A DNA stretch of 64,000 bases from Paenibacillus ihbetae (GCF_002741055.1 NZ_CP016809.1:5806501-5870500), one strand, 5' to 3'. Shown: positions 45,379-54,148, numbered from the stretch's first letter. Numbers and translations are program-made. The notes: generated from the letters alone by a model not told the origin.

Positions 45379-46149
45379 TTATACGACCACTTGGGCGCTA
45401 AATTGAAAGACCTGCAGGATCACCGGTGTTCCCGCGAGGAGAACATCGCCAGGGGAGAAAAGTGTCAGCCTATCGGGGGTGACGCTAAATATGCGGCCCT
45501 CTTGCATCATGCCATTAATGTAAAGGTTGGAATAACCGCTTGACGTGATCTCCATCAATTCGGTAACGGCATTACCGTTATCATCCGTAAACTGGTTCGC
45601 CGGGATGACCAGCGGAGGATCGAGTGCGACCAAGGTATCGGTTGTATAAAAATAGCGCATGACATTAGGCGTGACCACAACTCCCGGGAGCCTGACCTCA
45701 CCCGGTTCGCCTCGCGGGCCCCGAGGTCCGGGAATTCCCTGCAGGCCTTGCGGCCCCGGAGGACCTTGAATGCCTGGCGGACCAGGAAAACCGGCGGGGC
45801 CTGGTGGTCCAGGCGGCCCCGGTGGACCTAAAAGTCCCGGATTGCCCGCATGCCCTTGTTCGCCAGGAGGTCCGGCTGGACCCGGTATTCCGGCAGGGCT
45901 CCCGGGTCCCTGTACTCCAGGCGGTCCTCCCGGTGCATCAGCTCCTGCTATCCCGTGCCCGTTGTGGACGCCTTGGACGCTTTGAGGCCCCCGAAATCTT
46001 TGCCGTACAGGAGGGATAACGATACTCCGAGACCATCCCCTCCCCGCAGGAGAGTTCTTCCTTCGGCATTTCCGGACGCCTGTTCTTCGGCGGCCGCGAT
46101 TCCTGTGCCGGGCAGGTTGACCTTTATCCCTGCTGCGTTTTTTATGCAT
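45379..46149 (-). CDS. Collagen-like repeat protein with C-terminal DUF4183 domain
   Basis: About 256 residues. An unusual Arg-rich N-terminal region of about 65 residues precedes a collagen-like Gly-X-Y stretch (22 triplets in a row after one break). The DUF4183-type C-terminus of about 100 residues shows [14 protein letters not shown] and [16 protein letters not shown]. Such proteins are usually on the spore or cell surface. Start is uncertain: ATG 46149 has no ribosome site, while a perfect GGAGGTG (46179-46173) points at CTG 46167 in frame. A gene with a homologous DUF4183 domain lies divergently at 46400. Confidence 0.8.
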   Translation of the reverse strand: MHKKRSRDKGQPARHRNRGRRRTGVRKCRRKNSPAGRGWSRSIVIPPVRQRFRGPQSVQGVHNGHGIAGADAPGGPPGVQGPGSPAGIPGPAGPPGEQGHAGNPGLLGPPGPPGPPGPAGFPGPPGIQGPPGPQGLQGIPGPRGPRGEPGEVRLPGVVVTPNVMRYFYTTDTLVALDPPLVIPANQFTDDNGNAVTELMEITSSGYSNLYINGMMQEGRIFSVTPDRLTLFSPGDVLLAGTPVILQVFQFSAQVVV

Positions 46150-46399
46150 TTGAAGGGAACTTTTCAGAATATCACCTCCGCCATTGCATTGATACAGTAT
46201 ATGTGTGATTGTCATTTCAGGAGTGGACGTTGGTCTAGTAATATTGGTGGATGCCTGCAAATCCCCGGATAAGCGTTGAGCCCGCCTCAACGGAAAATGG
46301 TGCGATGCCGGAATCAAAATCTATGAAAATAGCATTTAATAAGATAGCAGCATGTGCTGCGAGTCTATGAAATTCATGGATCGAGAGGAGGAAGAGGCT

Positions 46400-46813
46400 A
46401 TGCCAGTTATTAAACCGGTCATTACGGCGATCGCCACGGCGCCGGTGGCGACGGGAGGAGTCGTAACGACGACGGTCACTCCCGTTGTCTCACGCTATTT
46501 CGCAGTGGTAACGGCAGCCATGATTGGAGCCACTGCGACCACGATGCCGGCGACGAGCTTTCTTGATGATGCGGGCGCTGCGATCACGGCATTTCCCGCT
46601 CTGACGGGAACGGAATATGTCAATGTGTATATCAACGGCATGCTGCAGCAAAGCGCTCTCTTTACGTTGTCGACCGCGGATTTGGTGCTTGATGCCACGG
46701 ATGTCCCTGAAGGGATTCCGGTGCTGCTCGAGATCGCAAGCTTTACCAACACGGCATCTGCAATCACAACGCAGCCAACGATTTCGGCGCCAACGATAAC
46801 GATCATTATGTAA
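46400..46813 (+). CDS. DUF4183 domain protein
   Basis: A 137-residue protein made almost only of a DUF4183 domain. It is very rich in Thr, Ala, Val and Ile. ATG 46400 follows GAGAGGAGGAAGAGG. The segment EYVNVYINGMLQQSALF aligns with the [13 protein letters not shown] stretch of the divergent collagen-like protein. No signal peptide and no membrane helix. Probably an assembly partner in a spore-surface or extracellular filament structure (inference). Confidence 0.82.
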   Translation: MPVIKPVITAIATAPVATGGVVTTTVTPVVSRYFAVVTAAMIGATATTMPATSFLDDAGAAITAFPALTGTEYVNVYINGMLQQSALFTLSTADLVLDATDVPEGIPVLLEIASFTNTASAITTQPTISAPTITIIM

Positions 46814-47202
46814 CGAAAACAGCGGGTGGGGAGCTCCTAGCGGATCGTTCGGGAGCTCCCCCGTTGTTTGTGGATTCAGATACATATCACCTAATGTATG
46901 TGAGCAGAACCACAGAGGGGAATAACGCCAGGGAGCAATGCACCTCGCCCGCGCGCTCAAGTGCTTTTTAACAGCCAGCTATCCCGATATACAATTACCA
47001 CGATTGACATCCTGATATTCCGAATAACGGTACGGGTTGCCTCCATCCAGAAGGTTATCGAGCACTGGCTGCGCAAGAAATAAAAAGGTATTTCACCAAA
47101 TACAGCGAAATCACTATGGATATGAACCGATTGGAGGCCACAACATGAAGCGTTAATCCCCGGCTGCGGTAATTGGAATACACAGAACGAGGGGGACTTT
47201 GG
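46814..47202. other. Intergenic region before amidase
   Basis: It contains the hairpin at 46828-46861 but no supported gene. The remaining sequence is moderately AT-rich; I see no strong promoter, only the GAGGGGG ribosome site of the amidase at its end. Confidence 0.45.
46828..46861 (+). terminator. Hairpin after DUF4183 gene
   Basis: GGGGAGCTCC at 46828-46837 pairs perfectly with GGAGCTCCCC at 46852-46861, followed by CGTTGTTTG. It is a strong stem with a weak U-tract. Confidence 0.65.
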
Positions 47203-48681
47203 ATGTCTTTGGACAAAGAAAAATGGGTTGTGGAAGCAACCATATCCGATATGCAGCGGGCGATGGATGAAGGCTTGATCACTTCATTCGAGCTCGTTCA
47301 ACTGTATTTGGTCCGGATCGGCCGGCATGACGGTAGACTCCGCTCCATAATCGAGGTGAATCCCGATGCGCTGGCGATTGGACGGAAGCTGGACCAAGAG
47401 CGGCGAGAGAAAGGGGCTAGAGGGCCTCTTCACGGGATTCCGATTATTCTGAAGGACAATATCGATACAGGAGACCGGATGCACACAAGTGCCGGTTCGC
47501 TCGCACTGGCGGAATCTTTTGCGAAAGGCGATGCCTTTATTACGGCAAGGCTGCGGGAGGCCGGCGCCGTTCTGTTGGGGAAAGCGAATATGACCGAATG
47601 GGCAAATTTTATGTCGCCGACGATGTGGGCGGGGTATAGCGCAAGGAACGGGCTGACGCTAAATCCATACGGTCCCGGCGAGCTGTTTGTTGGCGGATCG
47701 AGCTCGGGTTCCGCTGCTGCCGTGGCAGCCAATTTAGCTGCTGCAGCGATCGGAACGGAAACATCAGGTTCGATTATCAGCCCGTCCAGCCAGAACAGCC
47801 TCGTGGGGATCAAGCCGACGATTGGACTTGTGAGCCGGAGCGGCATCATCCCGATAACCAACACCCAAGATACAGCCGGACCTATGGCTAGAACCGTCGC
47901 GGATGCGGCCATCCTCCTTGGCGCCATTGTCGGAAGGGATGAGCGGGACGACGCCACGAAGATCGATCCGCGGCAGCACCGACCGGATTATACGGATGCG
48001 CTTGTCATTGACGGAGCGAGACATGCGAGGATCGGTATACCAAGATACTACTACAAGCATCTCGATTCGGACAGAATAGATATAGTCGAGTCGGCGATCC
48101 GGGTGCTGCGCGAACTGGGAGCGGAAATCGTCGATCCCGTGCATCTTCCCTGCCAGGGGACGCACTGGGATGCGAATGTGCTGCGATACGAGTTCAAGAA
48201 ATATGTGAATGATTATTTGGCCACACTGGGCCCAGAGCAGCCGGTGCATTCACTTGCAGATGTGATCGCATTTAATGAAACGCATGCCGAAACAGCACTG
48301 AAGTATGGACAGGATACGCTGATCTGGGCAAATGAAACAAGCGGTACGCTGACGGAAACGGTCTACCTGAAGAGCCTAAGGAAGAACAAGGAAATGGCCG
48401 GGACCAATGGGATTGACCATGCCTTGAAGGAGCACAAGCTGGATGCCTTGTTGTTTCTGGGTAATGAATACGGGGCGGATCTGGCTGCCCGGGCAAGCTA
48501 TCCATCGATAACCGTTCCCGGCGGTTATGCGCAGCGAGGCATCATTGCTCCGGGAGGATACATTACAAAAGGGCCGCAGGGCATCACGTTCGTTGGCACG
48601 GCATTTAGCGAGCCCCAATTAATCAAGCTTGCCTATGCCTTTGAGCAGGCCACACGCCACAGGGTGCCTCCCGTGCTTTAG
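47203..48681 (+). CDS. Amidase signature family protein
   Basis: A 492-residue amidase from ATG 47203 behind GAGGGGGACTT. The Ser-cisSer-Lys triad is visible: Lys84 in IILKDNIDTG, cis-Ser 167/168 in GGSSSGSAAAV and nucleophile Ser190 in GTETSGSI. The protein resembles peptide amidases and amidases of broad substrate range rather than GatA: it has a C-terminal PSITVPGGY segment and no Gat partners nearby. No signal peptide. The substrate is unknown. The next gene follows 37 bases later. Confidence 0.88.
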   Translation: MSLDKEKWVVEATISDMQRAMDEGLITSFELVQLYLVRIGRHDGRLRSIIEVNPDALAIGRKLDQERREKGARGPLHGIPIILKDNIDTGDRMHTSAGSLALAESFAKGDAFITARLREAGAVLLGKANMTEWANFMSPTMWAGYSARNGLTLNPYGPGELFVGGSSSGSAAAVAANLAAAAIGTETSGSIISPSSQNSLVGIKPTIGLVSRSGIIPITNTQDTAGPMARTVADAAILLGAIVGRDERDDATKIDPRQHRPDYTDALVIDGARHARIGIPRYYYKHLDSDRIDIVESAIRVLRELGAEIVDPVHLPCQGTHWDANVLRYEFKKYVNDYLATLGPEQPVHSLADVIAFNETHAETALKYGQDTLIWANETSGTLTETVYLKSLRKNKEMAGTNGIDHALKEHKLDALLFLGNEYGADLAARASYPSITVPGGYAQRGIIAPGGYITKGPQGITFVGTAFSEPQLIKLAYAFEQATRHRVPPVL

Positions 48682-48718
48682 GAATCCGTCATACAAGGTG
48701 GAAGAGAGGTGCAATGCA

Positions 48719-49252
48719 ATGCCGCGAAAAACGGAATATGTCCCATTTGGTTATGAACCGCCAACTCCGGCGACAAAGGGAACGTTGATCTTCTATGATC
48801 CCTTCGAGCAGGTGCAGGAGCTTGTGGAGCGGGCGGTTCAGACGAAACAGAAAAGAGCATTTTCGAAGCTGGTTCTGTATCCGCTGCATGAGGAGACGAT
48901 GAAGCGGATGTTCAAAGTCCAGGTCAGCCCATTTTACAAGAGGGAACAGGAGCTGCGGGAATGGCTGGATGAGCGCGGCGCTTCCTTCGTCGTCGTAGAG
49001 TCTTTCGAAGCGAAACGAAAAAAATATACGCCGATCGATACGGCTCTTCGGCATCTGGTCGAGAAGTACGGCAGTCCTCATTTCGTACTGATGACCCCCG
49101 AGATCGCCAATGCGTTCGCATCCTATTCCTCGTTTGAGGAATGGATCGTCCGGCTGAGACTGATACTTGTGTCTGAACCGAAGCATCCGCATCCGAGGCT
49201 GGACAAGTTCCGCCACCGGTGGGAGGTCCTGGAGACGGACAGCGAGTCTTAA
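48719..49252 (+). CDS. Conserved-looking hypothetical protein
   Basis: A 177-residue soluble protein I do not recognise. ATG 48719 follows GAGAGGTGCAATGCA. It is rich in Lys, Arg and Glu, with alternating helix/strand character (TKGTLIFYDPFEQVQELVER; RGASFVVVESFEAKRKKY; GSPHFVLMTPEIANAFASY). This could be an alpha/beta fold. No cysteines, signal peptide or membrane segments. It lies 37 bases after the amidase and is probably co-transcribed. No function is proposed. Confidence 0.75.
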   Translation: MPRKTEYVPFGYEPPTPATKGTLIFYDPFEQVQELVERAVQTKQKRAFSKLVLYPLHEETMKRMFKVQVSPFYKREQELREWLDERGASFVVVESFEAKRKKYTPIDTALRHLVEKYGSPHFVLMTPEIANAFASYSSFEEWIVRLRLILVSEPKHPHPRLDKFRHRWEVLETDSES

Positions 49253-49603
49253 TCCCGGAAGAATCGGGTTAGGAACAAAAGGTATACGCTTAGAACAAGC
49301 CTTTTCCGCTATGGAAAGGGCTTGTTCGGTGATCCGGATTCTTTTTTCGGAAATAGTGTCAAAATCGTCGACAAATCGGAAGGACGCGATATCCAAGAGC
49401 CAAAGAGCATCTTCATGTCTTTAAAAATATGCCCTCTAGCCTGCAGACGTTTGCTTAAGTGGCCTCAAAAAAACGGGAAATCCCCTCCTGAATCGGCAAT
49501 GCAGGTCAATGGCAAAGCACGCGTTAGCGTAAAAGCATTTCCATTTCGTGCTTTATTTGATACATTTAAATGAAACGAAAACGTAAAGGTAGGGTGCGTG
49601 TGG
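49253..49603. other. Intergenic region before LacI regulator
   Basis: It holds the hairpin at 49294-49326 and, near 49571, a TGAAACG half-site resembling the operator at 50762. No gene with support is present, although a short frame at 49322-49573 is open. Confidence 0.45.
49294..49326 (+). terminator. Hairpin after hypothetical gene
   Basis: AACAAGCCTTTTCC at 49294-49307 pairs with GGAAAGGGCTTGTT at 49313-49326 with one G-U pair and a five-base loop. There is no U-run on either side, so it may be a processed 3' end. Confidence 0.55.
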
Positions 49604-50629
49604 ATGAAGCAAGTGACGATCTACGATATAGCCAAGGAGGCCAAGGTCTCTGCCGCCACGGTCTCGAGAGTGCTGAACAACACGGCGCCTGTCAAAGAAA
49701 GCACGCGTTCCAAGATCATGCAGATCATCCATAAATATCAGTTCCAGCCGAACGCCCTGGCCCGAAGCTTACTGAAAAAAGAAACAGGGACGATCGGCGT
49801 GATCATGCCCGATATCACGAACCCATTCTTTCCGGAAGTATTCAGCGGCATCGATCGGGCGGCCAGTGAGATGGGCTACACGTTTTTTCTGTGCGATACG
49901 CTGGGCGACACTCGGAAAGAGTCGCAGTATTTGCATATGCTGCGGGAGAAACAGGTAGACGGAATTCTATTTCTGGGTGGACGCATTAATTTGTCCAAGT
50001 GCGATCCGGAGCTGGCCGAAGAGGTCGTTGAGACGGCATCACGGATTCCGACCGTGCTCATTAACGGCAATCTGCCGGGCACCTCGCTTCATCGAGTCAT
50101 TCTGAATGAAGCCAAGGGCGCGGAGATGGCGACCCAATTTCTTATTGATGCCGGTCATCGAAGCATAGCATTCATTGCCGGGAACGAAGAAATGACCACA
50201 ACGGCCCAGAAGGTAAGGGCCTTTAGGCGCGTGATGAAGAAGAACGGCTTGGAGGCCGCCAAGGACAGCGTTCTTTACGGGGATTATTCAATGGCGTCGG
50301 GAGAGAGCTCGATGGAGAAAATTCTTGCGCGGCGGGAACGGCCGACAGCCGTATTCTGCGTGAACGATCTCACGGCCGTCGGAGCATTGAAGGCAGCCAT
50401 GAAGGCAGGCGTATCCGTTCCGGATGAGGTATCGGTCATCGGATTCGACGACATTCCGCTTGCGTCGGCAATCTATCCCGAATTGACTACCGTTTCCCAG
50501 CGAATGGATCTGCTTGGCGGAACCGGTGTGCAAGTGCTGCACAAGATGATTCTCAAGGAAAAAGTTAAGATGCTTACGGTCATCGAGCCTGAGCTGGTCG
50601 TACGGAACAGCACCCGGAACTTGCGTTAA
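49604..50629 (+). CDS. LacI family transcriptional regulator
   Basis: A 341-residue repressor. The N-terminal helix-turn-helix (TIYDIAKEAKVSAATVSRVL) and hinge (NALARSLLKKETGTIGVIMP) are classic. The periplasmic-binding-like effector domain ends with VIGFDDIPLASAIYPELTTV. ATG 49604 is preferred over GTG 49598 because GTAGGG lies nine bases upstream. It precedes a sugar importer and a GH35 gene, and an inverted TGAAAC/GTTTCA site at 50762-50775 is a candidate operator. The effector is probably a beta-galactoside or related sugar (inference). Confidence 0.9.
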   Translation: MKQVTIYDIAKEAKVSAATVSRVLNNTAPVKESTRSKIMQIIHKYQFQPNALARSLLKKETGTIGVIMPDITNPFFPEVFSGIDRAASEMGYTFFLCDTLGDTRKESQYLHMLREKQVDGILFLGGRINLSKCDPELAEEVVETASRIPTVLINGNLPGTSLHRVILNEAKGAEMATQFLIDAGHRSIAFIAGNEEMTTTAQKVRAFRRVMKKNGLEAAKDSVLYGDYSMASGESSMEKILARRERPTAVFCVNDLTAVGALKAAMKAGVSVPDEVSVIGFDDIPLASAIYPELTTVSQRMDLLGGTGVQVLHKMILKEKVKMLTVIEPELVVRNSTRNLR

Positions 50630-50660
50630 CCGAATCCGTCCTCGTGCTCGCAAAAATGAG

Positions 50661-50689
50661 TTGACACCCGATAAGGCATCGAATAAAAT
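50661..50689 (+). promoter_or_regulatory. Sigma-A promoter of the sugar importer / GH35 genes
   Basis: TTGACA at 50661-50666 and TAAAAT at 50684-50689 with an ideal 17-base spacer. Transcription would start near 50696, at the edge of the hairpin structure at 50694. Confidence 0.7.
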
Positions 50690-50693
50690 GTGG

Positions 50694-50752
50694 AAAAAGA
50701 AAGCCCTTACAAACAAGTGAGGACACGGCGGATGCTGACCGCTTTCTTTTTT
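50694..50752 (+). terminator. Branched terminator-like structure at the start of the importer transcript
   Basis: AAAAAGAAAGC at 50694-50704 pairs with GCTTTCTTTTT at 50741-50751. Inside are two smaller stems, CCTTAC/GTGAGG and CGG/CCG, giving a three-way junction that ends in a T-run. It may only end the lacI transcript, but it begins at the predicted start point of the promoter at 50661, so it could also act as an attenuator. Confidence 0.5.
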
Positions 50753-50761
50753 GGATTGTAA

Positions 50762-50775
50762 TGAAACCCGTTTCA
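50762..50775. promoter_or_regulatory. Candidate LacI-family operator
   Basis: TGAAACCCGTTTCA has perfect TGAAAC/GTTTCA arms, 60 bases before the binding-protein start and downstream of the promoter, so the repressor would act as a roadblock. It is not a cre site because the central CG is displaced. Confidence 0.5.
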
Positions 50776-50834
50776 TGAAATGGGTTACATTACTCTGGTG
50801 AAAGCTAAATTGTGATCGGAGGGGTTATTGGGTG

Positions 50835-52142
50835 ATGAAGAAGTCTTGGCGTATGTTGTTGGCAATGTTGTTGGTGACCGCAATGATGATGACAGCAGGC
50901 TGCGGAGGAAGCGCAGACACCGGGGGAGGGGCGGATTCCGGCGGGGAGCCGGGCAAAACCGCGGAAGTCAGCTTCTCCTATTGGGGAGGGGACTTCGATA
51001 AAGCGCGAATGGAGAAGATCTACGAAGAATTCAAGAAGGTGCATCCCGAAATCAAGGTGAACCTGATCCAAATTCCGAGCGACGGATATGAACAGAAGCA
51101 GCTGGCAACGATGGCTGCGGGCAATCCCTATGATGTCGTTCAGCTTGCCGAATCCTTCTACAGCTATGCATCCAAGGGGACTTTGGAAGATCTTACCCCG
51201 TATCTTGAACGGGACGGCATCGATACCTCCGATTATTACGATGCCGCCATCCGTGCGTACAGCTACCAAGACAAAGTAATGGCAATGCCGATGCGGATGG
51301 GAACCATGATACTGCTTTACAACAAAAACCTGTTCGACCAGCATGGATTGGAATACCCGTCGGACGAGTGGACTTGGGACGATTTTTATGCCGCTGCGAA
51401 AACGATCACCGATCCTAAAAACAGCATCTTCGGCCTCGGGGGCGTCGGATCGTGGTGGGCAAGCTACCAAACCTGGGTTTATTCTTACGGAGGCAGTCTG
51501 CTCAGCGAAGACCGCACGCAATTAACGCTCGATTCACCGGAAGCGAAGAAAGCGATCCAAACGATTCAAGACATGATATGGAAGGACAACATAGCACCCC
51601 AGGCGAGTCAGCTGCTGCAGGGCGTTGATATGTGGACCAGCGGAAAGGTCGGCATGATCATCGACGGACCGTGGCATATTCTCAGCAGCCAGGCGAACAT
51701 CAAAGACTTCGAATGGGATATCGCACCTGTACCGAAGGGAGCAAAGGAAGCATCCCCACTGTTCTCCAACGCATTCGCTATTCCTAAGCTGTCCAAGAAC
51801 AAGGAGGCGGCATGGGAAGTCGTTAAATTCTGGACCGGCGAGACCGGACAGAAGATCCTGGCTGCGGAGCACGGCGAAATACCGCCGCTGAAATCGGTGG
51901 CGGAATCCGATGCTTACCTGAATATCGGCGACAACCCGCCGGCAAACTTCAAATCCCAGCTGACCTCCGCCCAGCGGGCCTTCGCTCCACAGGCAACCGT
52001 CAAATGGGATGAGATCAACCGGGCCGCCGATACGTACCTTGGACAGATCTTTAATGAACAACGAAGCGTGGACGATGCCTTGGCCGAGATGAAAATCGAA
52101 GTTGACCGTTTGCTTGAAGAAGCCAAGCAGCTTGAACAGTAG
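50835..52142 (+). CDS. Sugar-binding lipoprotein, family 1
   Basis: A 435-residue extracellular solute-binding lipoprotein of the maltose/multiple-sugar type. The signal peptide ends in MMMTAGC with Cys23, followed by a Gly/Ser/Asp tether. The mature part begins EVSFSYWGGDFDKARME and includes TWDDFYAAAKTITDP and PLFSNAFAIPKLSKNKEAAW, usual for the family. ATG 50835 is used; GTG 50832 is also possible behind GGAGGGG. It is the first gene of an importer without its own ATPase. Confidence 0.9.
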   Translation: MKKSWRMLLAMLLVTAMMMTAGCGGSADTGGGADSGGEPGKTAEVSFSYWGGDFDKARMEKIYEEFKKVHPEIKVNLIQIPSDGYEQKQLATMAAGNPYDVVQLAESFYSYASKGTLEDLTPYLERDGIDTSDYYDAAIRAYSYQDKVMAMPMRMGTMILLYNKNLFDQHGLEYPSDEWTWDDFYAAAKTITDPKNSIFGLGGVGSWWASYQTWVYSYGGSLLSEDRTQLTLDSPEAKKAIQTIQDMIWKDNIAPQASQLLQGVDMWTSGKVGMIIDGPWHILSSQANIKDFEWDIAPVPKGAKEASPLFSNAFAIPKLSKNKEAAWEVVKFWTGETGQKILAAEHGEIPPLKSVAESDAYLNIGDNPPANFKSQLTSAQRAFAPQATVKWDEINRAADTYLGQIFNEQRSVDDALAEMKIEVDRLLEEAKQLEQ

Positions 52143-52152
52143 CGAACGTGCC

Positions 52153-52183
52153 GAAGGGGGGCGGGGGATGCCCCGCTTCCTTC
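52153..52183 (+). terminator. Intercistronic hairpin after binding protein
   Basis: GAAGG and GCGGGG arms pair with GCCCCGC and CCTTC around a short loop. There is no U-run. As at 4574 it lies between a binding-protein gene and its permeases and probably stabilises the upstream mRNA. Confidence 0.5.
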
Positions 52184-52214
52184 ATAAAAACCAATGATTT
52201 GGAGGGGAAGCATC

Positions 52215-53132
52215 ATGGTCAAGACGCGGCGGGCGCGCTCGCTAACTAAACGGGAATCGAGAAATTTCTGGTTGTATACATCTCCCTGGATCATCGGGTT
52301 TGTGGCGTTTACGGCGTTTCCGTTCCTTTCCTCGTTCATCCTCAGCTTCATGCAATGGGACGTCCTCTCGCCGCCGAAGTTCGTCGGGATCGATAACTAT
52401 GTGCAGCTCTCGCAAGACAAAACATACTTCTGGAAAGACCTCAATAATACGCTGTATTATGCGTTGATCGGTGTTCCGCTGACGATCATTCTCGGACTAG
52501 CGGTATCCGTGCTGCTGTCCAAGCCGATCCGCGGCATTAACTTCTACCGCATCGTCTTTTATTTGCCTGCCGTATTCGGCGGAGTCGCGGTTCTGAAGCT
52601 CTGGACTTACCTGCTCTCGCCGGGAACGGGCGACGGCATGAATCCCGGGCTGATCAATGCGATGCTCGGCTGGTTCGGCATACAGGGGCCCGGCTGGTCC
52701 CAGGATCCGCACTGGGCCAAGCCGGCTGTATTGCTGGTCGGTTTATGGGGCGTCGGGGGCAGCATGATGATCTGGCTGCCGGCGCTTGCTTCGGTTCCGA
52801 AAGATTTGCTCGAGGCGGGCGAAATCGACGGAGCCAACCGGTTCCAGCGGTTTTGGCGCATTACGGTTCCGCTGATCACGCCGGCGATCTTTTTCCAGCT
52901 TACCATGGGCATTATCGGTTCATTCCAAATTTTCATGGAGCCCGTCATCATGCCGGGATCTTCCAAGACGTGGACCGACAGTCTGATGGTCGTTCTGTTC
53001 GACAATGCATTCCGGTTCTATAAGATGGGGTACGCTTCGGCGATCGCCTGGGTCATTTTTATCATGATTATGCTCGTCACCTTGGTGAACCTGTATTTCT
53101 CTAGAAGGTGGGTCTATTATGAGTCGAAATAA
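52215..53132 (+). CDS. Sugar ABC transporter permease, MalF/UgpA type
   Basis: A 305-residue membrane permease from ATG 52215 behind TTGGAGGGG. It starts with a basic tail and the helix FWLYTSPWIIGFVAFTAFPF. The EAA loop is LLEAGEIDGANRFQRFWRIT. Six hydrophobic segments are visible. Its last 14 bases overlap the next permease gene, so the two are translationally coupled. Confidence 0.9.
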   Translation: MVKTRRARSLTKRESRNFWLYTSPWIIGFVAFTAFPFLSSFILSFMQWDVLSPPKFVGIDNYVQLSQDKTYFWKDLNNTLYYALIGVPLTIILGLAVSVLLSKPIRGINFYRIVFYLPAVFGGVAVLKLWTYLLSPGTGDGMNPGLINAMLGWFGIQGPGWSQDPHWAKPAVLLVGLWGVGGSMMIWLPALASVPKDLLEAGEIDGANRFQRFWRITVPLITPAIFFQLTMGIIGSFQIFMEPVIMPGSSKTWTDSLMVVLFDNAFRFYKMGYASAIAWVIFIMIMLVTLVNLYFSRRWVYYESK

Positions 53133-54015
53133 CGCGGTCGCAACGGAAAAGGGGACTCCGGTCCGCCGGCAGAGCACGAGGCTGATGCGGAACATACGGC
53201 TGGTGCTGCGATATGCGGTCCTCACGATGGGCGCGGTCTTATTCCTGCTGCCTTTGATATGGACCATCTCAGGTTCGCTGAAGCCTCCCGGGGAAATATT
53301 CACGGTTCCGATTCGCTGGATCCCTTCGGATTTTCAATGGGATACTTATGTACGGCTGTTCAGCGTGTTCCCGTTCTGGATTTACGTCAAAAATACGCTG
53401 ATTATCGTAGCATTTGCCTTGATCGGTCAATTGGCATCCTCCGTGCTGGTGGCTTACGGTTTCGCCCGATTCCGGCACCGGCTGAACGGCCCGCTGTTCA
53501 TCCTCGTCCTGTCGACGATGATGATCCCTGGCCAGGTGACGATGATACCGCAATATTTGATCTACAAAGAGCTCAGCTGGATCGACACATACCTGCCGCT
53601 CATCGTTCCGAACTATTTTGCGGCGGCGATTAACATCTTTCTGCTGCGCCAATTCATGCTGACCATCCCGAAAGAGCTGGATGAGTCGGCGAAGATCGAC
53701 GGCGCGAATTCCTTCGGAATCCTGGTCCGGATCATTATGCCGATGTGCCTGCCGATTCTCGTCACCATCGGCATTTGGACGATCAACAGCAACTGGAACG
53801 ATTTTATGGGGCCTTTGATTTACTTGAGCACCCCGGAGAAATATACGCTTCAGATGGGCATTTACAATCTGAATGCAGGCCGGCAGGGGCTGACCGATTA
53901 CGGGCTGATGTTTGCCGCGTCGCTGGTTACGCTGCTTCCGAGCCTTCTGCTCTTCGCCTTCGGCCAGAAATATTTCATGAGCGGCATTAAGATCGGCGGA
54001 GCGCTTAAGGGGTGA
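53119..54015 (+). CDS. Sugar ABC transporter permease, MalG/UgpE type
   Basis: A 298-residue permease overlapping the previous gene, with AGAAGGTGG as ribosome site. A basic N-terminal tail of about 30 residues precedes the first helix (YAVLTMGAVLFLLPLIW). The family stretch SGSLKPPGEIFT and EAA loop ELDESAKIDGANSFGILVRI are clear. The C-terminus ends SGIKIGGALKG, typical of the group. It completes the importer that feeds GH35. Confidence 0.9.
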   Translation: MSRNNAVATEKGTPVRRQSTRLMRNIRLVLRYAVLTMGAVLFLLPLIWTISGSLKPPGEIFTVPIRWIPSDFQWDTYVRLFSVFPFWIYVKNTLIIVAFALIGQLASSVLVAYGFARFRHRLNGPLFILVLSTMMIPGQVTMIPQYLIYKELSWIDTYLPLIVPNYFAAAINIFLLRQFMLTIPKELDESAKIDGANSFGILVRIIMPMCLPILVTIGIWTINSNWNDFMGPLIYLSTPEKYTLQMGIYNLNAGRQGLTDYGLMFAASLVTLLPSLLLFAFGQKYFMSGIKIGGALKG

Positions 54016-54036
54016 GAACGGTGTGTTGATGTGAAA

Positions 54037-54148
54037 CGTAGAACGAAGAACCAAGAACGAAGAACCAAGAACGAAGAACCAAGAACGAAGAACCAAGATC
54101 GAAGACCAAAGAACGAAGAACGAAGAACGAAGAACCAAGAACGAAGAA
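54037..54148 (+). repeat. Purine-rich heptanucleotide tandem array
   Basis: About fifteen 7-base units, mainly AGAACGA and AGAACCA in alternation (14-base period), with a few variants (AGATCGA, AGACCAA). It fills the gap between the last permease and GH35. The top strand has almost no T, so the RNA would be unstructured. The number of units is likely to vary between strains. Confidence 0.85.

Noticed and set aside
45379..46149. Recent insertion of a foreign gene, suggested by skewed composition
   Set aside because: The skew is explained by the Gly-Pro codons of the collagen-like repeat; no mobile element or direct repeat flanks it.
50762..50775. Possible cre site TGAAACCCGTTTCA
   Set aside because: The central CG required by the cre consensus is shifted; a LacI-family operator fits better because a LacI gene is adjacent.
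54037..54148. CRISPR array
   Set aside because: Units are 7 bases with no spacers; it is a simple tandem repeat.
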